From IMG/VR virus record IMGVR_UViG_3300044824_000141, positions 1 to 28,374 of that record: DNA of 28,374 bases; one strand, given 5' to 3'. This document shows, in pieces, positions 7,467 through 15,140 of this stretch (its first letter is position 1; every line of letters starts with the position of its first letter). This DNA is from a virus. The notes under the pieces are model-generated. The model saw only the letters and a list, made by a program, of their open reading frames with translations, was not told the DNA's origin and did not search any database. Made by a program: the position numbers and the translations under genes.

Positions 7467-8663
7467 TTAGAGTGATTCGAGACGAGCGACCGCGATTTCG
7501 CAGTTGTGCTCGGTCAACTCGACGCCGATGCACGGGCGGCCGAGCGCCTTGGCGGCCAGCAACGTCGTGCCGCTGCCGGCGAACGGGTCCAAGATCAGCC
7601 CGCCGGTCGGCGTGGACGCGAGCGTCAGGAGGTGTTCCATCAGCTTGATGGGTTTCACGGTGGGGTGATCGTTCTTCGGGCCCCAACTCGGGTTGCGCTC
7701 CTTGTGATTGGCCTTGGCGACATAGAAGAACCGGCTGGCCCCGCCGGAGTCCCCGTAGGTGCCGGCCGCCGTGGCGGTGGGCGGGAAACCGTGGTGATAG
7801 CCACCGTCCTTGCCCTCCGAACGCTGTTGCCCGGCCTTCATCATTCCGCTCTTCAATGTGCCGGTCTGCTCGTCGAGCGCGGCCGCCGCCTCTTCATCCA
7901 GCAGCAGGTTTGCCGGCCACCGGCCGGATTCCGAGCCGCCCACCGGCGTCCGATTGACGCTGACCCAGCCACCATCCGATTCCGAGCGGGGATTGCGGGT
8001 TCGGACCGTGCTGTCGGTGCCGACCCTGCTGCCATTGATGTTCAGACCAGCGACGCCCCACGCCTCGGCATTGTGGGCCAGCGTCCCGTCCAGCGGCTTC
8101 ATCGCCAACGTGATGGGCTCCCAGGCCGGCTTGAGGGAGTTGGCCCAGCCGGTCCACCGCTTCGCCAGGTCCGTCGCCGGGGCCGTGATTGCGCACTCGG
8201 CGGCCGGGTTATGCAGATCGCCGTAAACTGCGTTCGTGCGGCCGTTGTCGGCCAGCGAATAGCCGGGCTGACCGAGCTTGGTGCCAACGACCTCGCGTTT
8301 CGCCCCTTTCGCCTTGTCGATCAGCAGTCCGATGTCCGGGGCCTTGGGGAACCCTTGGCCGTAGAGCCACATGAAACAGTCCCGCACGTCCCAACCGGCG
8401 TCCTCGATCGCGCAGATGAGCCGATGGAAAGTCCGCGTGCCGCCAAAGGCCAGCATCATCGCGCCGGGCTTCGAGACCCGACGAAATGTCTCCCAGAACT
8501 GGACCCCCGGGACACCGTGGTCCCACTCGTGCCCCATGAACTTCAGCCCGTAGGGAGGGTCCGTGCAGATGGTGTCGATGCTGTTGTCGGCAAAGGACGC
8601 CAGCACTTCGCGGTTGTCGCCGCAGTAGAGCGTGATGCCGTTCTTGTCGTAGTAGGGGGTCAT
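7467..8663 (-). CDS. DNA methyltransferase, DPPY type (N6-adenine or N4-cytosine)
   Basis: 398 aa from the ATG at 8663, which overlaps the TGA of the upstream gene by four bases (ATGA). The catalytic motif DPPYGL is at residues 35-40 and the S-adenosylmethionine-binding motif LDPFAGSGTTLLAA is near the C-terminus (DPFAGSG about 359-365). DPPY before FAGSG defines the beta class of amino-methyltransferases. DPPY usually indicates N6-adenine methylation, although N4-cytosine cannot be ruled out. A long central region, about residues 150-330, probably includes target recognition. The last box, KPIKLMEHLL just before the FAGSG motif, is typical of phage and type II/III enzymes. There is no cognate endonuclease nearby. 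With the C5 methyltransferase this makes two modification enzymes in one operon, probably to evade host restriction. Confidence 0.92.
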   Translation of the reverse strand: MTPYYDKNGITLYCGDNREVLASFADNSIDTICTDPPYGLKFMGHEWDHGVPGVQFWETFRRVSKPGAMMLAFGGTRTFHRLICAIEDAGWDVRDCFMWLYGQGFPKAPDIGLLIDKAKGAKREVVGTKLGQPGYSLADNGRTNAVYGDLHNPAAECAITAPATDLAKRWTGWANSLKPAWEPITLAMKPLDGTLAHNAEAWGVAGLNINGSRVGTDSTVRTRNPRSESDGGWVSVNRTPVGGSESGRWPANLLLDEEAAAALDEQTGTLKSGMMKAGQQRSEGKDGGYHHGFPPTATAAGTYGDSGGASRFFYVAKANHKERNPSWGPKNDHPTVKPIKLMEHLLTLASTPTGGLILDPFAGSGTTLLAAKALGRPCIGVELTEHNCEIAVARLESL

Positions 8664-9184
8664 CGGGGCTTGTATTCCAGGAGCAAGGTGTGGTCGGCCG
8701 CCTCCCGCGTGCGATAGTCGCCCCACACGTCGAGGCCCGCACCCCGGAAAAGGCCGTGGATTTTGTTGAAGCCGGCACGAACAGAACTTTCGACGTTGCG
8801 CCCCGAACCCGCGGCCACGGCATCCCGCCACTGCGCCAAGGTGCCGCTGATGACCGCCGCCATGACCCCACGGGCCAGCGTGTCCGCGGTAATGAACGAC
8901 ATGCCCGAGCAGTATTCGAGGATGTCACGCATGTCCCGGTCGTCAGCGATTAGGAAGATGCTGAATGAGACATGCGACAGCAAATGCGGAGCGAAGCCCG
9001 CCGGGGCCTTCTGGTCCCGAAAGGCGGCCAAGCTGCTCAGGAACTTCTCGGTGTCCGACATCTGCCGTGGCGAAGCGTCCACAGCGCGCAGCGGCGAATA
9101 GCCCAGCACTTGCCGGCACGCGCCGGGAAACGCGCGGAAGTTGAAGGCCGGCGTTGAAAGCAGCATGACTTCGGGTGTCGCCAT
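8660..9184 (-). CDS. Hypothetical protein (174 aa)
   Basis: This protein from the ATG at 9184 starts MATPEVMLLSTPAFNFRAFPG. I do not recognise its family. It has a mixed alpha/beta look, with conserved-looking hydrophobic stretches (HLLSHVSFSIFLIAD, then GMSFITADTLARGVMAAVI) and a C-terminal segment rich in Gly, Arg and acidic residues. The open frame extends further upstream to 9718, but that part is an antisense shadow of the preceding gene. The ribosome site is weak; a hairpin lies in the 146-bp leader. The stop overlaps the start of the DPPY methyltransferase by four bases, so the two are probably made together. Confidence 0.65.
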   Translation of the reverse strand: MATPEVMLLSTPAFNFRAFPGACRQVLGYSPLRAVDASPRQMSDTEKFLSSLAAFRDQKAPAGFAPHLLSHVSFSIFLIADDRDMRDILEYCSGMSFITADTLARGVMAAVISGTLAQWRDAVAAGSGRNVESSVRAGFNKIHGLFRGAGLDVWGDYRTREAADHTLLLEYKPR

Positions 9185-9212
9185 TGTCGGGAACAAGGAC
9201 GCTGGAGAAATG

Positions 9213-9249
9213 CCTGCCTGCGGCGAGGACGCTCCCACCGCAGGACAGG
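9213..9249 (-). terminator. Hairpin in the leader of the 174-aa gene (possible attenuator)
   Basis: CCTGCCTGCGG and CCGCAGGACAGG pair with one bulged base, giving an 11-bp stem around a loop of about 14 bases. It lies between the 246-aa gene and the 174-aa gene on the leftward transcript. The downstream sequence is only weakly T-rich, so it could be a weak terminator, an attenuator or an RNA-stability hairpin. Confidence 0.35.
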
Positions 9250-9330
9250 CTGGAAATACCCGCCCATGATGCACGTCACCGAGAGTCCGGGAGCGGTGCG
9301 GCGGGTGTGTTGTCGAGAACCCCGCCGGGA

Positions 9331-10071
9331 CTAGCGGGCGCGGTCGTCCTCGGTGGCGGGGGCGCGCTGGACGCCGTTGTCCTTGACCGCCAAGAAGGCA
9401 ATGATTTCCTTCTCGATCCGCTCCAGTTTCGGCAGGTTCGTGAAGGCATCGCTGCACTTCACCACCACGGGAACGTGCCAGGAATACGTGCCCTTCTCCA
9501 CCAGCCGGCTCTTCAGGGTCAGCGGCAGCGGGCCGCGCGGCTCCAGGCCGGTCACGTCCTGGCCGGCTGCCGTCTTGGCGTCGATGTCGGCCTGCGTCAA
9601 CGGCAGGTAGGGGTAAATCTTCTTGGCCTCGCGGCGGTTCGACTGGTTGCCGCAGAAGAACTCCAGGAAGCTGCCCGTCGATCGCTCGAACACGAGGAAC
9701 GAGGGGCCGTACATGCAATGGCTTTCCTTCTCCAACGACGCCGCAGCGATCCGCTTGAACTCGTCGCTGTCCGGGTCGTAGTTGACGATGATCGCCTCGT
9801 CGTCGGCCATGTCGATAGCCTTCGGCCGGCGGGCCAACGGAACGATGTCGATGGTGTCGCCCAGGTCGTTCACCTCCTCGTCGCTGATCGGGATGCCGTA
9901 GTTGCCCAGACCGACCAGCTTGCGGTTGATCGCCTTGCCCTTGGTGAAGAGTTGGAGGCGGGCGAGGAAGTCAGCGCTCTTGGCAAGATCGGCGAACTGT
10001 TCGTCGCTGCCGATCTGCGTGGAGGGAAGTTGCTCCAGGCCAATGGGGACCAGGTTCGTGTTGTGGGACAT
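9331..10071 (-). CDS. Hypothetical protein, early operon (246 aa)
   Basis: The ATG at 10071 starts MSHNTNLVPIGLEQLPSTQ. I do not recognise a named family. It is soluble and slightly acidic, with no signal or membrane segment. Visible features are an acidic stretch after LGNYGIPISDEEVNDLGDT, an aromatic-rich middle (CMYGPSFLVFERSTGSFLEFFCG), a basic NQSNRREAKKIYPYLPL segment, and a C-terminal part with a possible beta-sheet core (GTYSWHVPVVVKC). It lies second in the leftward operon, between the ParB-like gene and the methyltransferase cluster, with 56 bp to the ParB stop. This position suggests a function in DNA replication or modification, such as a single-strand-binding or recombination mediator, but no motif proves it. 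Confidence 0.7.
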   Translation of the reverse strand: MSHNTNLVPIGLEQLPSTQIGSDEQFADLAKSADFLARLQLFTKGKAINRKLVGLGNYGIPISDEEVNDLGDTIDIVPLARRPKAIDMADDEAIIVNYDPDSDEFKRIAAASLEKESHCMYGPSFLVFERSTGSFLEFFCGNQSNRREAKKIYPYLPLTQADIDAKTAAGQDVTGLEPRGPLPLTLKSRLVEKGTYSWHVPVVVKCSDAFTNLPKLERIEKEIIAFLAVKDNGVQRAPATEDDRAR

Positions 10072-10120
10072 TGTTGCTGTCCTTAAAACGGGTGATTGGA
10101 AACAGGTACACGGATTGCAC

Positions 10121-10136
10121 TAGGGTTCTAGGGTTC
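10121..10136. repeat. Tandem 8-bp repeat over the ParB stop codon
   Basis: TAGGGTTC occurs twice in tandem. The ParB-like stop codon (TAG read on the minus strand) falls inside it. It may only be a small slippage duplication. Confidence 0.6.
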
Positions 10137-11018
10137 TTTGTCGGGCGGCTCCCTTCTCTTGCGATCTCGGTTCAATACGGCTTGACGCTGGACCTCGACG
10201 CTCGCGCGGTCCAGGTGCAGCACCCACGCGAGCGCTGCCCGCCACGCATCGGTCAGGGTCTTGCACTGTTCGGCCACCAACACCAAGGCGGCGCGCGACG
10301 GTTTCTCGTGCTCGGCGATCACTTCCTTCCACGGACGGCCGTGGGCGACTGGCTTGAACTCCGCAGTGAAGAAGGCGTCCAGCTTCCCTTGCCTGACACC
10401 CTCCTGGAACTGCTTCAAGAAGGCTTGCGCAGTGGCCCTGAACTCGGCCACCGGCATCGTGCGGGCGGCGTCGAAGAACTGTGGCTGGAACTTGTACGGG
10501 ATGCGAGCAAGCTCATAAGCCGATCCCAGCGGCATTTCGCCACGGTCCACGGCGGGCTGAAAATCCTGTCGCAGGTTCAGCAGCCCCAAGGTCTCGCTCA
10601 CCCACCTCGGGCTCTTGTGCAGGATGCTGGCGCTGAGTTCCGTGAGCGTGAGTTCTGGCCGGGCCGCCATGATCCTCTTGATCTGCCGGGCGAAATCGGT
10701 GGGGCTGGTTTCCGGCCGGAGGGCGTTGGCCTGAATCTGGATCGCCAACAGATCGTCGTCCGTCAACTCTTTGACCAGGGCCGGCACGGGGGACCGACCG
10801 GTTTCGCGGCAGGCAGTAGCCCGATAGAGGCCGTCCGCCACATCGTACATCCCCGGAAACCGCGCCGAGGCCCGCACCAGGATTGGATTGAGGAGGCCGT
10901 GAGCGGCCACCGAGTCGCGCAGCTCCATGTAGGCCAGGGACCCGCGGGCCACTAATCGGAGCACCACGGGCGGGTCTGCAAGTTGCTCGGTCGGAATCCA
11001 CTTCAACTCGTCGTTCAC
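10128..11018 (-). CDS. ParB/RepB-like DNA-binding protein
   Basis: 296 aa. Residues about 7-100 match the ParB N-terminal (ParB/Srx-like) fold: WIPTEQL, then LRDSVAAHGLLNPILVR (34-49), then DVADGLYRATACRETG (59-74), which corresponds to the family's G-x-R-R box but reads GLYR. A helix-turn-helix follows at about 124-148 (LTLTELSASILHKSPRWVSE), and the rest is helical and basic at the end. ParB proteins bind centromere-like sites and spread using CTP, while phage members also act as regulators or nucleases. The GTG at 11018 is the only start that keeps the whole domain; it directly abuts the 36-bp inverted repeat and has only a poor ribosome site. This makes autoregulation through that repeat plausible. 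It heads the leftward operon, divergent from the primase. Family assignment is good; function is inferred. Confidence 0.82.
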   Translation of the reverse strand: MNDELKWIPTEQLADPPVVLRLVARGSLAYMELRDSVAAHGLLNPILVRASARFPGMYDVADGLYRATACRETGRSPVPALVKELTDDDLLAIQIQANALRPETSPTDFARQIKRIMAARPELTLTELSASILHKSPRWVSETLGLLNLRQDFQPAVDRGEMPLGSAYELARIPYKFQPQFFDAARTMPVAEFRATAQAFLKQFQEGVRQGKLDAFFTAEFKPVAHGRPWKEVIAEHEKPSRAALVLVAEQCKTLTDAWRAALAWVLHLDRASVEVQRQAVLNRDRKRREPPDKEP

Positions 11019-11126
11019 ACCCTAACCAATGCCCAAAAACCCGCGATTGGCTAAACCGACGTGGAAAAACCTGCGGAATTGCAAGCCGACTTAGCCAACC
11101 GCAGGTTTTTGGGCATTGGTTAGGGT
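11019..11126. repeat. 36-bp inverted repeat with internal 12-bp motifs
   Basis: The arms are 11019-11054 and 11091-11126 with a 36-bp spacer. They match at 34 of 36 positions; the only differences are at 11042 and 11046, and the outer 23 bp are perfect. The motif AAAAACCTGCGG occurs in the spacer at 11065-11076, as an imperfect copy at 11035-11046 exactly 30 bp away, and inverted at 11099-11110. The element sits between the divergent ParB-like and primase genes. It could be an operator, a ParB-binding centromere or a replication origin. Confidence 0.9.
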
Positions 11127-11148
11127 AGCCGAGCAACCGGCGCAGGAC

Positions 11149-11166
11149 GGCGCGTGTAAACGCGCC
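11149..11166 (+). promoter_or_regulatory. Leader hairpin containing the shared 14-mer, upstream of the primase gene
   Basis: GGCGCG and CGCGCC pair as a 6-bp stem around the loop TGTAAA, just before the primase ribosome site. The 14-mer GCGTGTAAACGCGC (11152-11165) lies within it and is repeated in the helicase leader on the opposite strand. It may be a protein-binding operator or an RNA control element. Confidence 0.5.
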
Positions 11167-11181
11167 AAGACGGAGACCGTG

Positions 11182-13848
11182 ATGCCCACTGTCCGCGAAG
11201 CACTCGACAAGTTCCTCCATGCCCGGCAGACGGCTGCCAATGCCGATCTGATCGCGCGCTGGGGCATCCAGATGGAGACCCAGGTGAATGTGGCGGTGGG
11301 CAACGGGGAACCCGTGGCCGGCAAGCGGTCCACATTCACCAACGGCGCCGACACCTGGCATTCGATCCGGGTGCCCAAGGACGCCGACGCGGAGCCGTCC
11401 TGGGAGGACTACGAGCTACGGTACTCCTTCACGGAGCACGCCGAGGGGATCGGCTGCACGGGTTGGGACTGGCAGGCCCGCTGCTCCCGCTGGGTTGCCT
11501 TCGACTTTGACAGCATCACGGCGCACGCCAAGGGCGTGGGGCTGAGCAACGAGGACCTGGAGAAAGTCAAGCAGGCCGCAACGCGGCTTCCCTATATTGA
11601 GCTGCGGAAGAGCACGGGTGGAACCGGCCTCCATCTCTATGCCTACTTCGCCGCCGCCGGCATCCCAACCGAAAATCACACGGTCCACGCCGCCCTGGCC
11701 CGCTGCATCCTGGGCATGATCTCCAGCGAATGCAACTTCGACTTCGCCTCGAAGATCGACTGTTGCGGCGGCGTCATGTGGATATGGCACCGGAAGATGA
11801 CCGCTGGGAACGGCGGCCTCAGCGTCATCAAGCCGGCCACCAAGGTGCTCACGGCGGCCGATCTGCCGGCCAACTGGCGGGACCACATCGCCGTGGTCAC
11901 GCGCAAAAGGAGCAAGGTCCGCGTAAGCGAAGTGCCGGACGACAAGCTGGACACCTTCGAGGCCCTCGCCTCATCGCAGAAGATCATCCCCCTGGACGCC
12001 AGTCACAAAGCCCAGATCGAGGCGTTGCAGCGGTCCAGCTATACGACACTGTGGAACTCCGACCACCACCTGTTGCAGACGCACTCCTGCGCCCTGCAAT
12101 CGCTGATCGACGGGCCAGAGGCGAAGGAACTGGGATTGGTCGGCGTGTTCAAGACGACTTCCCAGGGTCGGAATCCGGGCAACCCGAACTGCTTCCTCTT
12201 TCCGTTGCCCAACGGCGCGTGGCGCGTCTACCGCTTTTCGCCGGGCGTCTCGGAAGCGGAGACTTGGAGCCAGGACGGCCAGGGGTGGACCACCTGCTAC
12301 TTCAACCGCCGGCCGGACCTGGCAGCCGCCGCCAAGGCGCATGGCGGCATGGAAGACCCCGACAAGAAGGGCTATGTCTTCAAGAGCCCCGACGACGCCA
12401 TGCAGGCCGCCAAGGTGTTGGGCCAGCCGGACACGACCATCGACCCGATGTTCAAGGACCGCAAGACACTCCTCAAACCGCACAAGGACGGCCGCCTGGT
12501 GGTGGAAATCGAGCGTACCAAAGGGGACGCCGACCAACCCGAGCCCAAAGGCTGGCTCGCCAAGAAGAGCAAGTGGGTCCGCGTCTTCGAGACCACCATC
12601 CGCGAGCAGACCAGCGACGACAGCGAGGCGACAAAGCACGACAACCTGCTTCGCGCCGTCAAGACGCCGGCCAAACAGTTCGTTGGCTGGGCGCTCTACG
12701 AGAAGATCGAATGGGTCTACCACCCCAGCGGCAACATCAAGATGCACTTGCAAAGCCTGGGCCACGCCAAGGATGAAGCCGAGCGCATCATGGGCGGCGC
12801 ACTTGGCCAAAGCTGGAAGCTGGTCAATTTGCCCTTCCGCGAGGAATACCCGGGCGGCCGACAGTGGAACCGGGATGCCGCTCAGTTCAAGCACCAACCC
12901 GCCGTGCTGGGACCCGACCAGAGGCCGCACCATCCGCATTGGGACATGATCTTCGACCACATCGGACTCGAATTGACGGCCGCCCTCCAAACCCTTCCGT
13001 GGGCCAAGAAGGCCGGCATCAAGACGGGAGCCGACTATCTGCGGGCCTGGGTCGCCTGCGCCTTCCGCGACCCCTTCGAGCCGACGCCGTACCTCTTCCT
13101 GTTCGGCAACGAGGACAACGGCAAGAGCATCTTCCACGAGGCGCTGATGACCTTGGTAACGAAAGGCATCATCAAGGCCGACAAGGTGCTCAAGACGCGG
13201 GGCGATTTCAACGGCGAACTGGCCGGAGCCGTGATTTGCGCCATCGAAGAAACGGATATGTCCAAAGTGCCCGAGGCCCTGCCGCGCATCAAGGAGTACG
13301 TCACGGCCCGCACGCTCGCCATCCGCGAGATGCGGATGAACACGTACCAAATCCCCAACACCACGCACTGGGTCCAAACGGCCAACTTCCAAAGCCACTG
13401 TCCCGTGTTTGCCGGCGACACGCGGATCACGGTCATTGAGGTGTGCGACCTTCTGGAAGAAAGGAAAATCGCCAAACCGCTCTTGCTGGTCAAGCTGGAC
13501 GAAGAGGCCCCGCACTTCATGTACACGCTGATGAACCTGCAACTACCGCCGCCGTTGGGTCGGCTGCGGCTGCCGATAGTCGCCACGCCGAGCAAACTCC
13601 GCACACAGGAACTGAACAAAGACTCCTTGCAGCAATTCCTCGACGACTTCTGCCTTGTCAAGAAGGACGCCCACATTCGCTTCGGCGAGTTCTACGACGC
13701 CTTCCAAAAGACGCTCGACGCCAGCGATAAGGGCGAGTGGTCCAAAATCCGCGTCGGCAAGAAACTCCCCAACCGGCACCAGGTCGTCAGGAGCAACGGC
13801 GAGCGCTTCGTTCCCGACCTGACCTTCAAGACACGGGAGCCGGACTAA
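11182..13848 (+). CDS. Primase-polymerase / SF3-type helicase fusion
   Basis: 888 aa from the ATG at 11182, with GGAG six bases upstream; the open frame to 11116 would begin inside the inverted repeat. The N-terminal part carries archaeo-eukaryotic primase signs: the metal-binding pair in VAFDFDS (107-111) and STGGTGLHLY (144-153). The C-terminal part is a D5/P4-like superfamily 3 helicase: Walker A GNEDNGKS (642-649), Walker B VICAIEETD (684-692) and the sensor stretch HWVQTANF. Such proteins make primers and unwind the origin, so one polypeptide can start phage replication. The middle about 300 residues connect the two and are not recognised. It is the first gene of the rightward operon, divergent from the ParB-like gene, and its TAA overlaps the ATG of the 55-aa gene. 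The inverted repeat upstream is a candidate origin. Confidence 0.92.
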   Translation: MPTVREALDKFLHARQTAANADLIARWGIQMETQVNVAVGNGEPVAGKRSTFTNGADTWHSIRVPKDADAEPSWEDYELRYSFTEHAEGIGCTGWDWQARCSRWVAFDFDSITAHAKGVGLSNEDLEKVKQAATRLPYIELRKSTGGTGLHLYAYFAAAGIPTENHTVHAALARCILGMISSECNFDFASKIDCCGGVMWIWHRKMTAGNGGLSVIKPATKVLTAADLPANWRDHIAVVTRKRSKVRVSEVPDDKLDTFEALASSQKIIPLDASHKAQIEALQRSSYTTLWNSDHHLLQTHSCALQSLIDGPEAKELGLVGVFKTTSQGRNPGNPNCFLFPLPNGAWRVYRFSPGVSEAETWSQDGQGWTTCYFNRRPDLAAAAKAHGGMEDPDKKGYVFKSPDDAMQAAKVLGQPDTTIDPMFKDRKTLLKPHKDGRLVVEIERTKGDADQPEPKGWLAKKSKWVRVFETTIREQTSDDSEATKHDNLLRAVKTPAKQFVGWALYEKIEWVYHPSGNIKMHLQSLGHAKDEAERIMGGALGQSWKLVNLPFREEYPGGRQWNRDAAQFKHQPAVLGPDQRPHHPHWDMIFDHIGLELTAALQTLPWAKKAGIKTGADYLRAWVACAFRDPFEPTPYLFLFGNEDNGKSIFHEALMTLVTKGIIKADKVLKTRGDFNGELAGAVICAIEETDMSKVPEALPRIKEYVTARTLAIREMRMNTYQIPNTTHWVQTANFQSHCPVFAGDTRITVIEVCDLLEERKIAKPLLLVKLDEEAPHFMYTLMNLQLPPPLGRLRLPIVATPSKLRTQELNKDSLQQFLDDFCLVKKDAHIRFGEFYDAFQKTLDASDKGEWSKIRVGKKLPNRHQVVRSNGERFVPDLTFKTREPD

Positions 13849-14015
13849 TGTTGATCCGTGTTTACGCCCACACCTGTCGCGTCACCCGGTCCATCCTCCA
13901 TGCGCGCCTCGTCGCCGAGACGGAGGTGGACAAGGAACCCGAAGACCCCCAAGACTTCGCCGACCAATTCGACGGCGATGCCATCGAGATTTTACCTGAA
14001 GAGGCACAGCCATGA
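13848..14015 (+). CDS. Small acidic hypothetical protein (55 aa)
   Basis: The ATG at 13848 overlaps the primase stop as TAATG, and the stop overlaps the next start as ATGA, so this gene is translationally coupled on both sides. It begins MLIRVYAHTCRVTRSILHARL and ends with a strongly acidic tail (DFADQFDGDAIEILPEEAQP). No family is recognised. The tail could mimic DNA or bind a basic partner, but that is speculation. The open frame extends upstream inside the primase gene and that part is discarded. Confidence 0.65.
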   Translation: MLIRVYAHTCRVTRSILHARLVAETEVDKEPEDPQDFADQFDGDAIEILPEEAQP

Positions 14016-14458
14016 GCAAGTACGGCATGACGGATAGCGGCAAGCGACAATCCTTCGGCAAAGGCATGGCGATCCGCGACACGGCAGACGAAAAGCCGCG
14101 GCCCGACCTGATCTCCCCCTTCGCCGAGGAGCGGCAAGGGCACTGGCTCCGCATGGGGGCCGCCAAGTACGCCGAGCGGAACTGGGAAAACGGAATGCCG
14201 TTCTCGCGCTGTGTGGCCTCGCTCAAGCGGCACGTCATGCGCTACCAGCAGGGCAGGCGAGACGAGGACCACCTGGCCGCCATCATGTTCAACGCGATGG
14301 CCCTGATCCATTACGAGGAGATGATCGAGCGCGGGGTGCTGCCTGCCGAACTGAACGACATGCCGGTCTATCGCAAGGCCGAGGCCCGGAAGAAGCCCCG
14401 CCGGAGCCGGCAGCCACGGAAACCCAGCGCACGGCGTCCGAAGTCCCGCCGCAAGTAA
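14012..14458 (+). CDS. dATP/dGTP diphosphohydrolase-like protein (DUF5664)
   Basis: 148 aa. The core fits the phage DUF5664 family, often labelled dATP/dGTP diphosphohydrolase: MGAAKYAERNWENGMPFS, RHVMRYQQGRRDEDHLAAIM and FNAMALIHYEE. This MazG-like helical fold places acidic residues (the D-E-D and terminal E-E of those motifs) around metal ions and cleaves deoxynucleotides. Phages may use such enzymes to remove dATP or dGTP and shape the pool for modified DNA. The C-terminal about 30 residues are highly basic (KKPRRSRQPRKPSARRPKS), which suggests DNA or RNA binding and lies outside the usual domain. The ATG at 14012 overlaps the previous stop as ATGA. No purZ-like gene for 2-aminoadenine synthesis is visible here. 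The activity is inferred from the family name. Confidence 0.75.
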   Translation: MSKYGMTDSGKRQSFGKGMAIRDTADEKPRPDLISPFAEERQGHWLRMGAAKYAERNWENGMPFSRCVASLKRHVMRYQQGRRDEDHLAAIMFNAMALIHYEEMIERGVLPAELNDMPVYRKAEARKKPRRSRQPRKPSARRPKSRRK

Positions 14459-14519
14459 CTTTCCCGCGTCTCTGGCCCCACGCAAGCGCAGGGCCGGAGG
14501 CAAACTGACCGAGCACGCC

Positions 14520-15131
14520 ATGCAAACCTATCCCGGCCTTCTGCATCTGAACGGCAACTTGCTCGTCTCCGTGGACTTGGAGACGACCGGCCGCCAGCCC
14601 GGCTACCACGAGATCATTCAGATCGCCTGCGTGCCGCTGGGACCCGATCTCAAGCCGGCGCCTAGCGTGCGGCCCTTCTACACCGAGATCAGGCCGGACT
14701 TCCCGGAGCGGGCTGAAAGGGCGGCCATGTGCAAGCACGGCGTCCCGATGGAGCAACTGCTCCTTCATGCCCCGAGCCAGGACAAGGTGCGCGACCTGTT
14801 CGTCGAATGGTTCGAGGGCCTGGACCTGCCCTTCAAGAAGAGCCTGGTGCCGATGGCCCACAACTGGGCCTTCGAGGCGTCGTTCCTGAAGGCTTGGCTC
14901 GGCGTCGAACTCTTCGAGAACCTCTGGTACAGCCACGCCCGCGACGGAATGCTGCTGGCCATCGCCATCAACGACAAGGCGGCCATGCGCGGCGAGGCAA
15001 TTCCTTTCAATCGCGTCGGCCTGGGATCGCTCTGCAACAAGTTCCACGTCGTCAACGCCAACGCCCACGACGCCCTGGCCGACGCCCTGGCCGAGGCCGA
15101 AATCTACCGAGCGCTCTTGCAAATGTTCTAG
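14520..15131 (+). CDS. DnaQ-like (DEDDh) 3'-5' exonuclease
   Basis: 203 aa. The fold is identified by ExoI VDLETTG (D19, E21), ExoII AHNWAFEASFL (H114, N115) and ExoIII AHDALADALAEAEIY (H183, D188), which is the DEDDh pattern of proofreading and RNase T-like nucleases. In most family members the ExoII motif has an aspartate that binds a metal ion; here the position reads E119. This may be conservative or reduce activity. Such enzymes trim 3' ends of DNA or RNA. It lies after the primase and the nucleotide-pool gene, so it is probably a replication or recombination exonuclease acting beside the host polymerase. GAG lies six bases before the ATG, with a stronger GGAGG further upstream. Confidence 0.88.
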   Translation: MQTYPGLLHLNGNLLVSVDLETTGRQPGYHEIIQIACVPLGPDLKPAPSVRPFYTEIRPDFPERAERAAMCKHGVPMEQLLLHAPSQDKVRDLFVEWFEGLDLPFKKSLVPMAHNWAFEASFLKAWLGVELFENLWYSHARDGMLLAIAINDKAAMRGEAIPFNRVGLGSLCNKFHVVNANAHDALADALAEAEIYRALLQMF

Positions 15132-15140
15132 GAGTCTGCG

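Noticed and set aside
5479-7470. Long plus-strand open frame of 663 codons
   Set aside because: It is antisense to the helicase, whose motifs are unambiguous. Its own sequence is repetitive in Arg, Leu and Ala without domain structure.
14012-14458. Diaminopurine (Z) genome pathway
   Set aside because: A DUF5664 gene alone is not enough; no purZ-like synthetase or dedicated polymerase is present in the window.
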